This document shows positions 22,486 through 33,963 of a stretch of DNA of 64,000 bases, one piece after another. Numbering within the stretch: position 1 is the first letter of the stretch; every line of letters begins with the position of its first letter. The stretch comes from Iris pallida. Lineage: Eukaryota; Streptophyta; Magnoliopsida; Asparagales; Iridaceae. The position numbers were made by a program, and so were the translations under genes. The notes beneath the pieces are model-generated. The model did not search any database. It was not told the DNA's origin and saw only the letters and a program-made list of their open reading frames with translations. Location of the stretch: contig JANAVB010005598.1 in NCBI GenBank assembly GCA_029216955.1, positions 1,499,327 through 1,563,326 on the forward strand, given 5' to 3'.

Positions 22486-23805
22486 TTACTAAAATCCTGT
22501 AAATTAGTGATGTTAAGTTGGTAAAGGACGAAATTTGTCACTAGGTAGTGACGGTTTTGCGTCGATTTACCGTCCAACAATGTATATTTCGGATTTTAAT
22601 TACATAAACGCCGTCAAGTCGTTGTCGAGACGTCACCTGGTTACGCGGCTAACCGCGGGAACAATGCGGAAAGACTATATGACGGTCCAACGACGCATGG
22701 GCCCTATTATATTTTACTGGGCGACAACATAGCCCATATTGCTAGTCGAGAGTTCAATGCACTTGGCTTTGTCAACAGAACTTACAGAGGATTGACCCGA
22801 TAAATAACATGGATTGTTTGGCCAATCACATAGTGTCGTATCTTCTGGATCGCAAATATCATGGCAAGTTATTGCTTCTCAACTAGTTTATGCTCGACTC
22901 CAATCATCATTTGGTTGAGATTGTAAATAGACTATTTAAATTATCATCAAACCGTTATTACTACTGGCGGTCTAGAGACCAAGCCATGGCGACCTCGCTC
23001 ATTTTATTTTAAAAAACTATAAATTTAAAAAAAAATCAAACAACCAAGTCGCCCTTATTACTACCGGTCTCGCAACTATATCGCCATTGCTAATGGCGGT
23101 ATGAGTGCATGATCTCATACCGCCAATAGTAATGATGTTCCGTATATCTCCTATTTTCCCCAAACTTTAGTATCTCCCACGTAATTTTGTCAAACTTCCT
23201 TATCATGAGCATAATTTTATGTAATAACTATTTTGTAGTTAATTAGATTTAGGGTTCTAGAAATATTCTTGCACTTCTTGAATTCTGAATCAATATATTA
23301 ACAAATTTTGGATCGTCAACATGGATCAACCGTCATCTCAAATCCAAATCCTAAGGTGGACATCTTAATGACCAAAACGCTAATTTTTGAATATTTCTGC
23401 GACCCAAAGTCTAATTAATCCTTAAAAAAAAGAGGATGAAAGAATGTTGTATCAGAATACAGAGAACATTAATCATATAATTAGCAATTGTACTATGTGT
23501 TTTTTTAATACACAACATAACCAATTCTACTATATAAGATCTAACAAAGACTATACATTCATTAGTACTTCACACACACACAAAATCATATAAAAAATAA
23601 CAAATTAATAAATTAATAATAATAAATGGAAGAGATAAATGCAAATATAGTTCAATAAGTTGGGAATGGAGCCAGCTTAGGGTCGGACAAACTAGTATGG
23701 CCAGTTTGAAACTTGATTAGGCTTTAAAAAGTAGGCCCAACCCACTTCATAATCAAGTTAGGGTCGAATTGGTCTTTTCCTGGTCTCCCCTGACCCATTA
23801 TCATA
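22486..23805. other. Intergenic, no gene; imperfect hairpin at about 23083-23135
   Basis: No coding sequence is recognised. 22540-22740 is moderately CpG-rich and could be remnant DNA-transposon sequence. About 23083-23135 forms an imperfect hairpin whose arms are built on TAATGGCGGTATGA and its inverse, with related GGCGGT/ACCGCC pieces back to 22965. Confidence 0.4.
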
Positions 23806-23815
23806 TACAATTGCC

Positions 23816-24000
23816 GGAGAAAACTTTGATACCGAAGGGGGTATCAAAGTTTTGATACCCTCTATGTATGACATGTGGGCCCCTCTCTCTTCGTAAAATG
23901 TGTAAACATATATATATACATAAATATTGAGGGGGGCCCACTTGTCATACATAGGGGGTATCAAAACTTTGATACCCCCTTCGGTATCAAAGTTTTACTC
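23816..24000. mobile_element. Foldback MITE, Mutator-like, with 10-bp target duplication
   Basis: 185 bp with long inverted arms: AACTTTGATACCGAAGGGGG at the left end and its inverse at the right, and GGGCCC inside each arm. The flanks carry a perfect 10-bp repeat, TACAATTGCC (23806-23815 and 24001-24010). A 9-11 bp duplication with long inverted repeats fits Mutator-type MITEs. The short ORF here is a by-product. Confidence 0.85.
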
Positions 24001-24010
24001 TACAATTGCC

Positions 24011-26275
24011 TGACTGTGTTTGATTGAGCTTTCTTTCCATAGAAAATATTTGTATCACAAATTTTCATCAATTGTAGTGTTTGATAGCGTATATTTTTTT
24101 ATAAAATTATTTCAAAAATCTATCTTTTTTTTATATTTTCTTCCAAAATAGTGAAAAATAAAACTGGCTCATCCCATAGAAAAATATTTACATGGAAAAT
24201 AACTATTTTTTAGGAAAAATAACAATAATCAAACATCAAAATTAATTTCTGTGGAATTTCTTTTCCTAGCAAAATAATTTCATAGAATTAATTTATTTTT
24301 CATATATTTTCTACCTTGTAATCAAACGGACCTTTTTTTTTTGGATTTGTAATGGAACCCACTTCTAAATATAATCTCTACCAGTCCTAACAATCCTAAC
24401 CGTTGGACCACCCTTGGTGACAAGGGGTGTCCTCATTGAATGTATATAAAAATATAGTAGCAAATGTTGTAGTAGTTTAGTAAATTTATTTTTATTTGAA
24501 TTGTTATAGGTAAATAATGGTTCTTGTATATGTCAGGAGGTGTATTATTGTGTACAAGCTTAGCTCATGTCCATAAGTTTTTTTTTCTTTTAGAGGTCTT
24601 TACTCGAACTCAAAATCTCTCTAATAACTCTCATCAACCATCAGATCAAGTAGCTAACATAGGATGCATCCATCCCATCTACTCGGCTTCGGGTCAGTAT
24701 TATTCCTTCCATCTAATAAATAGTAGGAAGGGGACAACACTGGAGGGCCTTGGGCAGAGTGTGGACCTATGGACCGAGTTAAATGACTGGTCACCCTTGA
24801 AAGAATTGTACTAAGTTTCGAACATATATCCAATGTTTGATGGGCCTCTGTGTATGGGTCTGATCTCTTGGGCCAAGAAATCCTGTGGTTTCAGCTTTTT
24901 GAGGCCTTAAAACCCAGTATGCAGCTGCCATGGACCCAATGCCCATGATAGTGGGATGTCCTAGATAACAGTAATAGATTAATCAATTATATAATTTGAC
25001 ATATGAATAATTAATTTAAAAACTATATAATCAAACTTTAATTAATTAAATATTAGAATGGAGGCCAAAAGTGCATGGCATGCGGTTAAATTGCAAATCG
25101 AATTTAACTGGACTTAATAACTTAATTAGACTTTCTATTATATTTTATGAGGAACTGATTTGGTTGCATTTTTCATTTCTTAAAATTGAAGCATTGCAGT
25201 TTATGAAAGAAATCGATTCGAATAGCACAATATATTACTATTTTACCTCGTATATATCTATCTACAGGACAGTCCGAAAATTTTTAGGAGCTAGGACGGG
25301 GTTTAAAATGAGGCCTCTTTAAAAGGTAAATAAAAAAACAATCGATTCTCCTAGACAAATTTTATGAATTTTTTTTCTCCTACACCAATTTTATCAATCA
25401 ATTTAACAAATAAAATATTCTCAAATATAACAAATAATAATAATAATAAAGTACTCATGGTTTTTTTAATAGTCAAACAAAACAAATAAAAATAAGATAT
25501 TGAAAGAAAGGACAAAGTAAATATTAGAATAATAAAAAATATTTGGGGGAAAAAAAAGTAATTAGTTGGTCTCATAGTAATGGCTCTTTCAATGCATATT
25601 TTGATCTATAGTTCGAACTTTGTTAATCATTTTGGTTACTAAAGTTTACTATGTATAACTTGGTGCTTTGAATTTATTGGCATTGTAAAAATAAAATACA
25701 CACACATGAATAATCATCTGAAAAAGACGAAAAGACGACAACTGACCTGATATTCTAATTAAAATATGTACAAAGTACGTACATGTAGACTAGTTATATT
25801 ATAATTATGATTACATTAAGTGGACCAAACGAGGCATGGATTGGACCTAGCTGTTAAAAAAAGGGAGAAAAAAAAATCTGGTCCAACTTTTAAAAACAAA
25901 AGAAAGCAAGTCTGCAGTAATAACGGAATCATTCAGGCGGGTTTGCAGTGCAGTGCAGGCCTGACCGGCAGGGAGGTGTGTGACGTAATGCCGCATCGAT
26001 CCGCTCGAAAGAGTTGGGATGATGAGCGCGCCCTTGGCCGTTGGGTGCGATGGCAACCTGTCAGTCAGTGCCAGTCATTGTGCAGCCTGCAGGCATGCAT
26101 GCGGTCGGACGCTCCCAGTTTCCCGGTCGCTCGGTCCCTCGCAGCACCCACAGGCCTGCCACGGAGGAACTGCAAAATTGTCAGCCACAGTAAAAAGTGT
26201 GTGCCCTGCAATCATAGTCCTGGGCAGGGGCACTCCAAAATTGTCAGCTGATCTTCCGCTAATAATTTTTTGAAA
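24011..26275. other. Intergenic, AT-rich, no gene seen
   Basis: Low-complexity A/T stretches, with a GC-richer patch at about 25920-26180 whose short frames match nothing I recognise. Confidence 0.5.
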
Positions 26276-26489
26276 TTTTTTGCCTTTCATTCCAGTTATT
26301 AATATGAATTTATGTTTATATTCTATTTTTTTATTTTTTTAGATTTATATTCCACTTTTTATCACTAAAAATATTTTTCGTGACAAAATAAATATTTTTC
26401 GTGATAAAAAGTAAGATGTAAGTCCAATAAAATTAAAAAGTAGGATGTAAGTACAAATTCATATTAACAAGTGGGATGAAAGTCAAAAA
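26276..26489. mobile_element. Foldback MITE (about 214 bp)
   Basis: Two arms of about 100 bp pair imperfectly: TTTCATTCCAGTTATTAATA at the left against the inverse of TATTAACAAGTGGGATGAAA at the right. The inner parts pair as ACTTTTTATCAC with GTGATAAAAAGT around 26352-26412. The target duplication is not clear. Confidence 0.6.
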
Positions 26490-26599
26490 TTCTCTAAGTT
26501 TTTTTAATCTCTCCCTCTACTTTTAACCAGTCATTTCTACTATTTCATGCGTTTCTACTAGTTTAATCAATTGCAAAAAAAATTATATAGAGGAATAAA

Positions 26600-27241
26600 G
26601 TTTTTACTATTTACACAAAAATGAATTAGAAAAATTACGAAGAAGAGGAAGGGACGACATCATGGATGGCGCCCAAAAAAATAAAACTCCTGACGCCAAC
26701 CATAATTTCGCCCAACATGTGGCCCACACCCCTACGCCATTACTAATGTCATCCAATTCATGCCACCCACCCGGCACCATTACTAATATCACACCGCATG
26801 TGTCCCTCCCCCCTCCGGGTTATTACTAATATCGTCCCACTTCGTTCATTTCTTTTTTCAATCTAACCGAAAAACAAAAATGTGATTTTTTTAGAGAAAT
26901 GTTCAAGTTGATAAACAAAATGTAGTCAGCTATTTTTCCATATTCACCAACGGTCATAACTGTTCCAAAGAGTGGTTCCTTCTAGCATATTTATGTGTGT
27001 GATAGCTGTAGACAAGAACGGAACCAGAAATTCGAACTGAAATAGACTAGATGAACTGACTCATTTAAAAAATATTAAATTTTTTGCCTTGGCTGGAGCC
27101 CACCCCAATCGTAGTGGTTCCTTCTAGCATATTTATTTATAATATATCGACTAAAAAAAGTATGAAAAGATTCAATATTTATACATGCATGCGTGGAACA
27201 ATTCATATTGTGCGTTCAAGATATTCGCAACCATATTTCTT

Positions 27242-27283
<42 letters not shown>

Positions 27284-27580
27284 AGGGTGGAACTAGGAAT
27301 TTAGTTTTTATTTCGGACTAAATCTATTTCAATGTGTGAAATAAAAAAATTTCATTATCAACTTGAACATTTATGTTTGTCATTTGAGTACACTTTTGCT
27401 TATCAACTTGAAAATTTCTCTAAAAAAATCACATTTTTGTTTTTCGGGTAGATTGGAAAAAAAAATGAACGAAGTGGGACGACATTAATAATGGCGCCGG
27501 GGAGGGGGGTAGGCCACATGCGGTGACATTAGTAATGGCACCAGGTGGGTGGCATGAATTGGGTGACATTAGTAATGGCT

Positions 27581-27621
<41 letters not shown>

Positions 27622-27760
27622 CTACATGATGGATGACATCATGGATGGCGTCAGGGGTTTTATTTTCTTGGGCACCTTCCATGATGTCGTCCCTTTCGCT
27701 TCTTCGTAATTTTTCTAAACTTATTTATTTTTGCGTAAATACCACAAACTTCATCCCTCT
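26600..27760. mobile_element. Large inverted-repeat (foldback) element
   Basis: Left arm about 26600-26930 and right arm about 27393-27760 are inverted copies. Both contain CATCATGGATGGCG, CATTACTAATG/CATTAGTAATG blocks, a GTGGGACGA-type motif and TTTTTTTAGAGAAAT. Each arm holds internal repeats of a CATTACTAAT block. The roughly 460-bp loop includes a (TA)n run (about 27247-27280) and a direct repeat of TTCCTTCTAGCATATTTAT (26968 and 27117). No transposase. Ends and target duplication are not resolved. Confidence 0.6.
27582..27621 (+). repeat. 40-base poly-G run
   Basis: Forty consecutive G in the right arm of the inverted-repeat element; the left arm has only a short C-rich tract at the equivalent place. 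Exact length in a read-based assembly is unreliable. Confidence 0.8.
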
Positions 27761-27906
27761 GTGTAAAATTTTCTGGATCAAATATGGACTTCGTCCTTCT
27801 ATCAAGACGTGGACTAGATGGTAGTTCCCGCGCTCGTGTAAAAAACTTTCAGAATCGCTCGTTAATAAATTACTAAGTATGAGTTTGACTAGTTTAAAAC
27901 CTGCTC

Positions 27907-28869
27907 CACTACCAAAATAAGTCATATTGGCGACGAATTTAGCGACTCCGAGTAATAATGTCGCTACTTTTTGTGTATTTAGCGACGTCTATAAAAGACG
28001 TCGTTGAACGTCACTATTAGTGACGTAGAGCGACGAGTAGCGACAAGCATTATTGTTTGGAAAGCAGTTGTCGTGGTCTCGTCGCAAAACGTCGTTATTT
28101 TGTTTCATTAGCGACGTTTTTCGACGCATACTTCTGTACGTTGCCGTATCTTTAGTTTACAACGACGTTTAGCGACGTCCTTTTTTAGACGTCGCTAAAA
28201 AGTTTCATATAGAGTTCAAGTGCTGATCGACTTTTCATTTTTTTCACCCTAAATTATTCCTGCTCTCTCGTCCCCAAATTTCCTTTCCCCTCTCGTCCCT
28301 CCGGCGTCCCCCTTCCTCCGGCAACCCCTCCCCGCGGCGACCCCCTTCCTCGCGGCGACCCCGTTCCTCCGGCGTCTCCCTCCACCGGCGACCCCTGTCC
28401 CTCCGCCACTCCTCCACCGTCGATTTCCCTCGTCGACGCTGACCCGACCAGTCCCCTCCGCCGCTGCTCTAGCCCCGACGACCCCGACTAGACTCCGACC
28501 AAGGCAGGTAAACCCTAACCCTATCTCCCTCCTTCTGACGTGTTGACACAGACACGATACGACATACATACACGCTGACATGACACAGACACAACACACA
28601 CGACACGCACACACATAGACACGACACATACACACACACACATACTCACACACATATGCACACACGCTAACACGATACGACACACACGGCACGCACACAC
28701 ACAGACACGACATAGGGCAGTGAGCATGTTGGCAAGTGCCACATTGGCATATGCCATGTGGCATTGCTGCAGCAGCAGCAACTTACCTTGGCTCGGGCTA
28801 CAAGCTTTGGGAGCTCGAGTACAGGCAAATGCCTTAGTGAAGTGTGCATGTGTCGAGGGTGAGTGTGGG
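27907..28869. mobile_element. Left end of a second CACTA transposon (CACTA2), split by chromovirus C
   Basis: Begins CACTACCAAAATAAG, then many copies of AGCGACGT/ACGTCGCT in both orientations to about 28200, the classic CACTA terminal plus subterminal layout. A C-rich leader-like block (28255-28510, ending CCAAGGCAG|GTAAACC, a plausible splice donor) and an AC-rich microsatellite follow. Chromovirus C interrupts at 28870; the remainder and the other end lie beyond the window. No transposase is visible. Confidence 0.7.
28545..28715. repeat. AC/ACACG-rich low-complexity tract
   Basis: Repeated ACACAC, GACACGA and similar units. Overlapping short frames on both strands are artefacts. Confidence 0.8.
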
Positions 28870-31800
28870 TGTCACGACCCGATCCCAAATTATTGGATCG
28901 AACCGGATCATGTCCAGCCTGCACCGTTGTGAGATGGCGGCAGTAAGCTGTTCTATATGCAGGTATTCACAACAACATCTATACATTTGTCACAACTTGA
29001 ATATACGAAAATTTTAAAAGTTTTTATTCAATAATTGAAAAGTACAACTAGAAATGGAAGAACTGAAATAAAGTACTGATTTCAAATTAACAAACTCCAA
29101 AACAATAAAACTAGAAAACTGGAAAACAACTAGCTAGGAGGTCGGCTCATCGGCCTCAGGTTCTGCGTCCTCCAAGGGGGACTCTGGCAACACCACAGGA
29201 TACAATATCGGGTCATAGTAGCTATGTACAATAGCTCAGCATCCTCAATGTCACCTAAAAATGTGGGTCTCCAGTCAGGAGGGAGCAAGCAAGTACGAAA
29301 ATGTATCTCACATTTCAAATAATAATAGAAAAGTGCAGGCTAAACAGTTGAAACAATATTTTTCAGCAATTTAACAATTTAAAATAATATGATTTGAATG
29401 TGTAAACGTCTATGACCGGCTTGGGTTGTACAATAGCATCCTAGTGACGCGATACGGCTTATCCCCGTGTGTAAGAGGGGTAAGCTCGCATAATTATGCA
29501 ATATGAGGGGTATTGGTCATAAACGTTACACTATTCTTCCAATATCCCCACAATCAATATTAATCAATATTTGAACCCTAGGAGAGGGTTTCGTGTAGCA
29601 ATGTGGTTTAAACATGCAACTTGACAATTACTAAATAAAATACAAGAAAATATAATCGTAACTTGCCTCTGTTGATTGACTGGATCGAAAAAGTCGGTAT
29701 CGAGGAGGAAGTCAAGTATGTCTCCGAGATCCAACAGTTGAGAACCTTGACTTAGAACCATAATGAAACCATTCTAGGTGTGCTAGTTACAATCTCTAGA
29801 AGCAGACCCTAGTCAGATTTTAAGTTATTAATTAATCTACCGAAAATTGTCTAATGTTGCAATCTACGTTCGTTATCATTTTAATTAAATAAGTCGGTTA
29901 CTGATTAATTGAAAAAAATAGCAATTATCGGTTAATTTGGCAAAACTTTATATTTTAAATAAATATATATATATATAAAACTAGGCTTTTTTATTTAAAT
30001 GTGAAAACATGTGAATTGCTAAATTACTAGATTATTTATTATGAGAAAACTTATTAATTTTCTTTAGAAAATATATGTCTATTTTATATTCTACGCGTTT
30101 AACGGCGAAATCAACATTCCAGAAAAATAAAAAAAAGCTACGCTACACAATACAGGGTCATAGAGAAATAAAGGAAAAACTGGGCTTATGCCCTTACAAA
30201 TTATTTACATAAATTAATTAATTCCTAAGGCGAGCTCTGAGTGCCGCGAACGGTCCAAACAGTAGGTCGAGGCCCTGCACCATAAATACTAAAAGCAGTA
30301 CCAGTTCTAAAATAAATTATAATTAAATTAAAAATTAAAGAGTCTCAGACTTGGTCGTACAATCTCATGTTGCGGCTTACGTCTCAACGTACATGTGACC
30401 CTGTATCGTTTGCGTTTTGCCGAAAATCATTCGACCGATATGGTCGTCGCCTAACTGGTGATACAAAATTCATAAAATCCAAAAACCAACAAAATCCAAT
30501 CTATAAATCATTTTGCAAAGACCGGTTTTCTTTGGAAAATAGGTTTTATTCAAATTGCTAATTTTTATAAGAAAATCTCTTTTTAAAATATTTTCTAAAA
30601 ATATAGGCAGCATCTCCTCTGTAATTGAGACAACCCAATCCTGGGAGGATGCCAATCCGCAACACAAATAAATATCCCAAACCAGGGATCACTAATTACC
30701 AACCCAAAAATGAATATCCAACCAAAAAATGAACCACAGCTCAACATATCCAAAATAGAAAATACGCCACGACGTAATCGATACTCTACGTATCACCCAA
30801 AAGCAACAATATATCAAAATATTGAATCCCGAAACGGGATCGGGACCGCGTCATCACAGACTATCTACGGGAGGGACACGGGGACACGAAGTTATACCTC
30901 AGATGCTCGGCTAGAGCTCTCAGATGAATATTAGAAGAAAGAAATCCGCGGACAGCGGGAAATGGCTCGGAAAAGCGCTGTGAAACTCGGGACAGTGCTG
31001 GGGCGGAGCCGACAGGGCTCGGGGTCACGCCGGAAAGGCGCTGGCCACCGACACGGGGACTCTGGGGTCGCCGGGGGCGGATCTGGCCGGCGGGACAGTG
31101 CTGGCCGGACGGGGACGACCGACGGGGGCGCTGGCCGGACAGGAACGGCGGTCGCCGGGGCTGGGATCCGGCGCACGTTAGCCGCGCGGGGCGGACGAGG
31201 CAGGGGCGGCCTCGGGAGGGTCGCCGGGGGTTGGGATCCGGCATACGGAAGGCGGCACGGCCTTGGGAGGCGGGCGCACGGACGGATCTCGGTCGGAGGT
31301 GGGCGCCGGGTGGTCGCGGACAGGTCACAGAAGCTCGGGGTCGGCCGGAGTTGGCCGAGTGGCTAGGGCACGGGAAGCGCTGGAGAGTGGGTTTGGGAGT
31401 GAGAGAAAGAGTGAGGGGGAATGAGAAATGAGAATAAGAGAGAGGGAGCTGGTGTTGGGTTAATATGGAAAGAGTGGGAGAGAAAGATGTGAAGAGGAGA
31501 AGAAGTAGAGATAGAGAAATAAGGGGCTTGGGCCAGGTCGTGGGGACAAGTCGGGAGAACAGGTCGTGGGAAAGAAAAAGGGTTTTATTTATTATTTTTT
31601 TCTTTTTTAACCAAAAATATAGGTTTACATATATATCTAAGGCCATAATTTAATTAAAAGATTTAAGGATAGATTCGGGACTGAAAACGAAATTGGGTTC
31701 AGGAAACGGAAGTTGGGTTCGAGTTCGAGGTCGGACCCCGGACTCGGGATCGGAGACAGGCCACAAGCAAAATCCAATAATTAATTTTAAAAATAATATT

Positions 31801-31939
31801 TTCTTGATCTGACTAATATAAATATAATAATAATAATCATGAAATAATAGTAATAATAATAATAAAAAAACTAAGACTAATATTACGCTACAGGTAAAAG
31901 AAATCCAACAATTATAATTCCAAAATTTTGGGTTTCACA
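28870..31939 (-). repeat. Chromovirus C 3' LTR
   Basis: Plus-strand start TGTCACGACCCGATCCC and end GGGTTTCACA. The start matches the partly visible 5' LTR at 62365, and similarity holds over the visible 1.6 kb. A polypurine tract (minus strand AAGGAGGGAAGGT) abuts it at 31940. 30950-31370 is a strongly GC- and CpG-rich island. Confidence 0.9.
30861..31646 (-). other. 261-codon open frame in LTR GC island; probably not a gene
   Basis: Sense-oriented to the element, Pro/Arg/Ser-rich over most of its length (RPRR, PSRGRP and similar). It lies in a GC-rich, stop-poor part of the LTR that probably includes the transcribed leader. No known domain. Composition explains the open frame. Confidence 0.4.
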
Positions 31940-31996
31940 ACCTTCCCTCCTTAGAAAATTTCGTCCAAGAAATTAAAGGCAGGGTTAGGGGTTACC

Positions 31997-32854
31997 TCAA
32001 GTTTCAAACAGATACGGATACTGCTCCCGCATCTCATCTTCTCGCTTCCAGGTAGACTCGCCTGGGGAGTTGTGCCACCACATAACTCTGACTATCGACG
32101 TCATAGAATTCCTGGTTCTCTTTTCTCCTCTGTCCAATATTGCCACTGGCTTCTCTGGCACTGTGAGGCTGGGTCCAATTTCCAGCTCCGAATGGTCCAA
32201 GAAGTGGCTCGGGGCCGGGATGTAGCGTCTCAGCTGCGAAACGTGGAAGACGTTGTGGACGCCTTCGAGACTCGGGGGTAGAGCCACCCGATATGCTACT
32301 TCTCCAATCCTGTTCAGTACTTCAAAAGGACCAATATACCTGGGGCTTAGCTTTCCTGCTCTGCCGAAACGGATGGTTCCTCTAGTAGGGGAGATCTTCA
32401 CGAACACACTGTCACCTTCTTCAAACTCAAACGGCCGTCGACTGCTATCTGCCCAATGTTTCTGTCTGTCCTGGGAATCCTGAGCTTGTCCCTAATCATC
32501 TTTACCTTCTCTGCTGCATCGGTCACCATCTCAGGTCCAAGCAATACCCTTTCTCCCACGTCATCCCAAGCAAGTGGAGTGCAGCAACGACGTCCATAAA
32601 ATGCCTCGAACGGAGTCATACCAATGCTATCTTGGTAGCTGTTGTTGTAGGAGAACTCTACCAAGTGCAAATGGTCTTCCCAAGACCCTCAAAATTCCAA
32701 GACGCAACATCTCAGCATGTCTTCTAGCGTCTGGATTGTTTTCTCTGATTGTCCGTCAGTCTGGGGATGGTAGGCGGTGCTGAACTTCGGTTGTGTTCCC
32801 AAACTGTCGTGCAAGCTCTTCCAGAAGTGAGAGATGAATCTGGTATCCCTGTCA
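31997..32854 (-). pseudogene. Chromovirus C integrase (distal part) and chromodomain
   Basis: Second half of the integrase core ([29 protein letters not shown] with the catalytic Glu), then YGRRCCTPLAWDDVG, the C-terminal domain (KLSPRYIGPFEVL, GVHNVFHVSQLRRYIPAP) and a chromodomain-like end (WWHNSPGESTWKREDEM). A chromodomain is known to steer integration toward particular chromatin marks. A one-base frame break lies near 32480, and the frame shifts again near 32690. The upstream half of the gene lies at 58242 and beyond, on the far side of block B. Confidence 0.88.
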
Positions 32855-32859
32855 GATAT

Positions 32860-33963
32860 TGTCACGCCCCAGAACCAGAATACTGGAGAGCGGGGGCAGA
32901 CATAGCCAGCTACGTATAACGGAATGGAATACATACCGCTATACGGTCACGGCTGTCTAGATATGTGAGGGTTTCACTACAATCTATCAGTCTTTTAAGG
33001 TCATAAAATAGCCTATTGTCTCAATCCCAGCCAACTAATAATAGTTACAAGATGTCAGAGCACCAAATACACAATAGTAAGGCATCCCATACATTATATA
33101 TTTGGAATGATCATGAAGCTAGTCGTTACAAAATGTGAGGACTAGCAAGAGTTCAGTCATACATGATCAACCCCCGGGGCTTGTCAATCATGTCACAGCC
33201 CGTAGGCAGACAGTAAGTAAGTACAATCGAGCTAACACTTACTCGTCGGCTAAACGCCTCAAAGAATAATTTATAATATTACAGTAGAAGAACAAAAAGA
33301 ACCCACTCGATGCCCTGGTTACGCCTGGTGACCACCATCGGGCTGGAAAGCAGGGAGATCCTTTGGTGCTGCTCCGGTATCTGGCCATACAAAACCAGCT
33401 GGGTCAGATCCCAGAAAGAGAAAGTGCCACAAATGAGACTTCACTTAAGAACTAAAACCAATAAATTATTATCATTCAATACATAAGAAAACAACAATAA
33501 GTAACACAGATTGAGGTTTGTGTACTACCAATACACTTATCCCAATCAGAGAAAATAATTAAGTGAAGCATCATTGACATACGATAACTGGAGAATCATG
33601 CTAAATAAAATATAGCTGAACAATATATGAAGAGAAGACGAAGGTACTATTCCGGAAGCCAGGTTATAATCCTTAAACCAAACAAGGACCGAAATTGTAA
33701 CCCTTCGCCTGAACAGAACTTAGTCTCTGATCATTTATTGCTAAAGGTGCCAATCGTTAAGGTAAAAAAGAGAGAGTACAATGATAAAAGTGACAATAGA
33801 GTACAATCGTTATAGTATCAATCTGGAGTGACAATCATTCAATTATTCTGGTACAATCTTGCAATCAATCACTTTCAGACAATACTATACTGGACTAGAC
33901 TCCATCCAATCAATCACGGCCAATCATTGCCTACGGCTTTCTACATTAACTAACTAGGGTTAT
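32860..33963 (-). repeat. Element B 3' LTR, piece 1
   Basis: Matches 55238-56340 of B's 5' LTR. Ends in GTTAT (33959-33963), the left copy of A's target duplication. Confidence 0.88.

Noticed and set aside
25820..26273. Overlapping frames on both strands in a GC-richer intergenic patch
   Set aside because: No similarity to known proteins, no splice or leader signals, and frames on both strands are equally open.
28249..28781. 171-codon minus-strand frame and overlapping frames in CACTA2
   Set aside because: Made of C-rich leader and AC-repeat low complexity (VCVCVC-type peptides); no domain.
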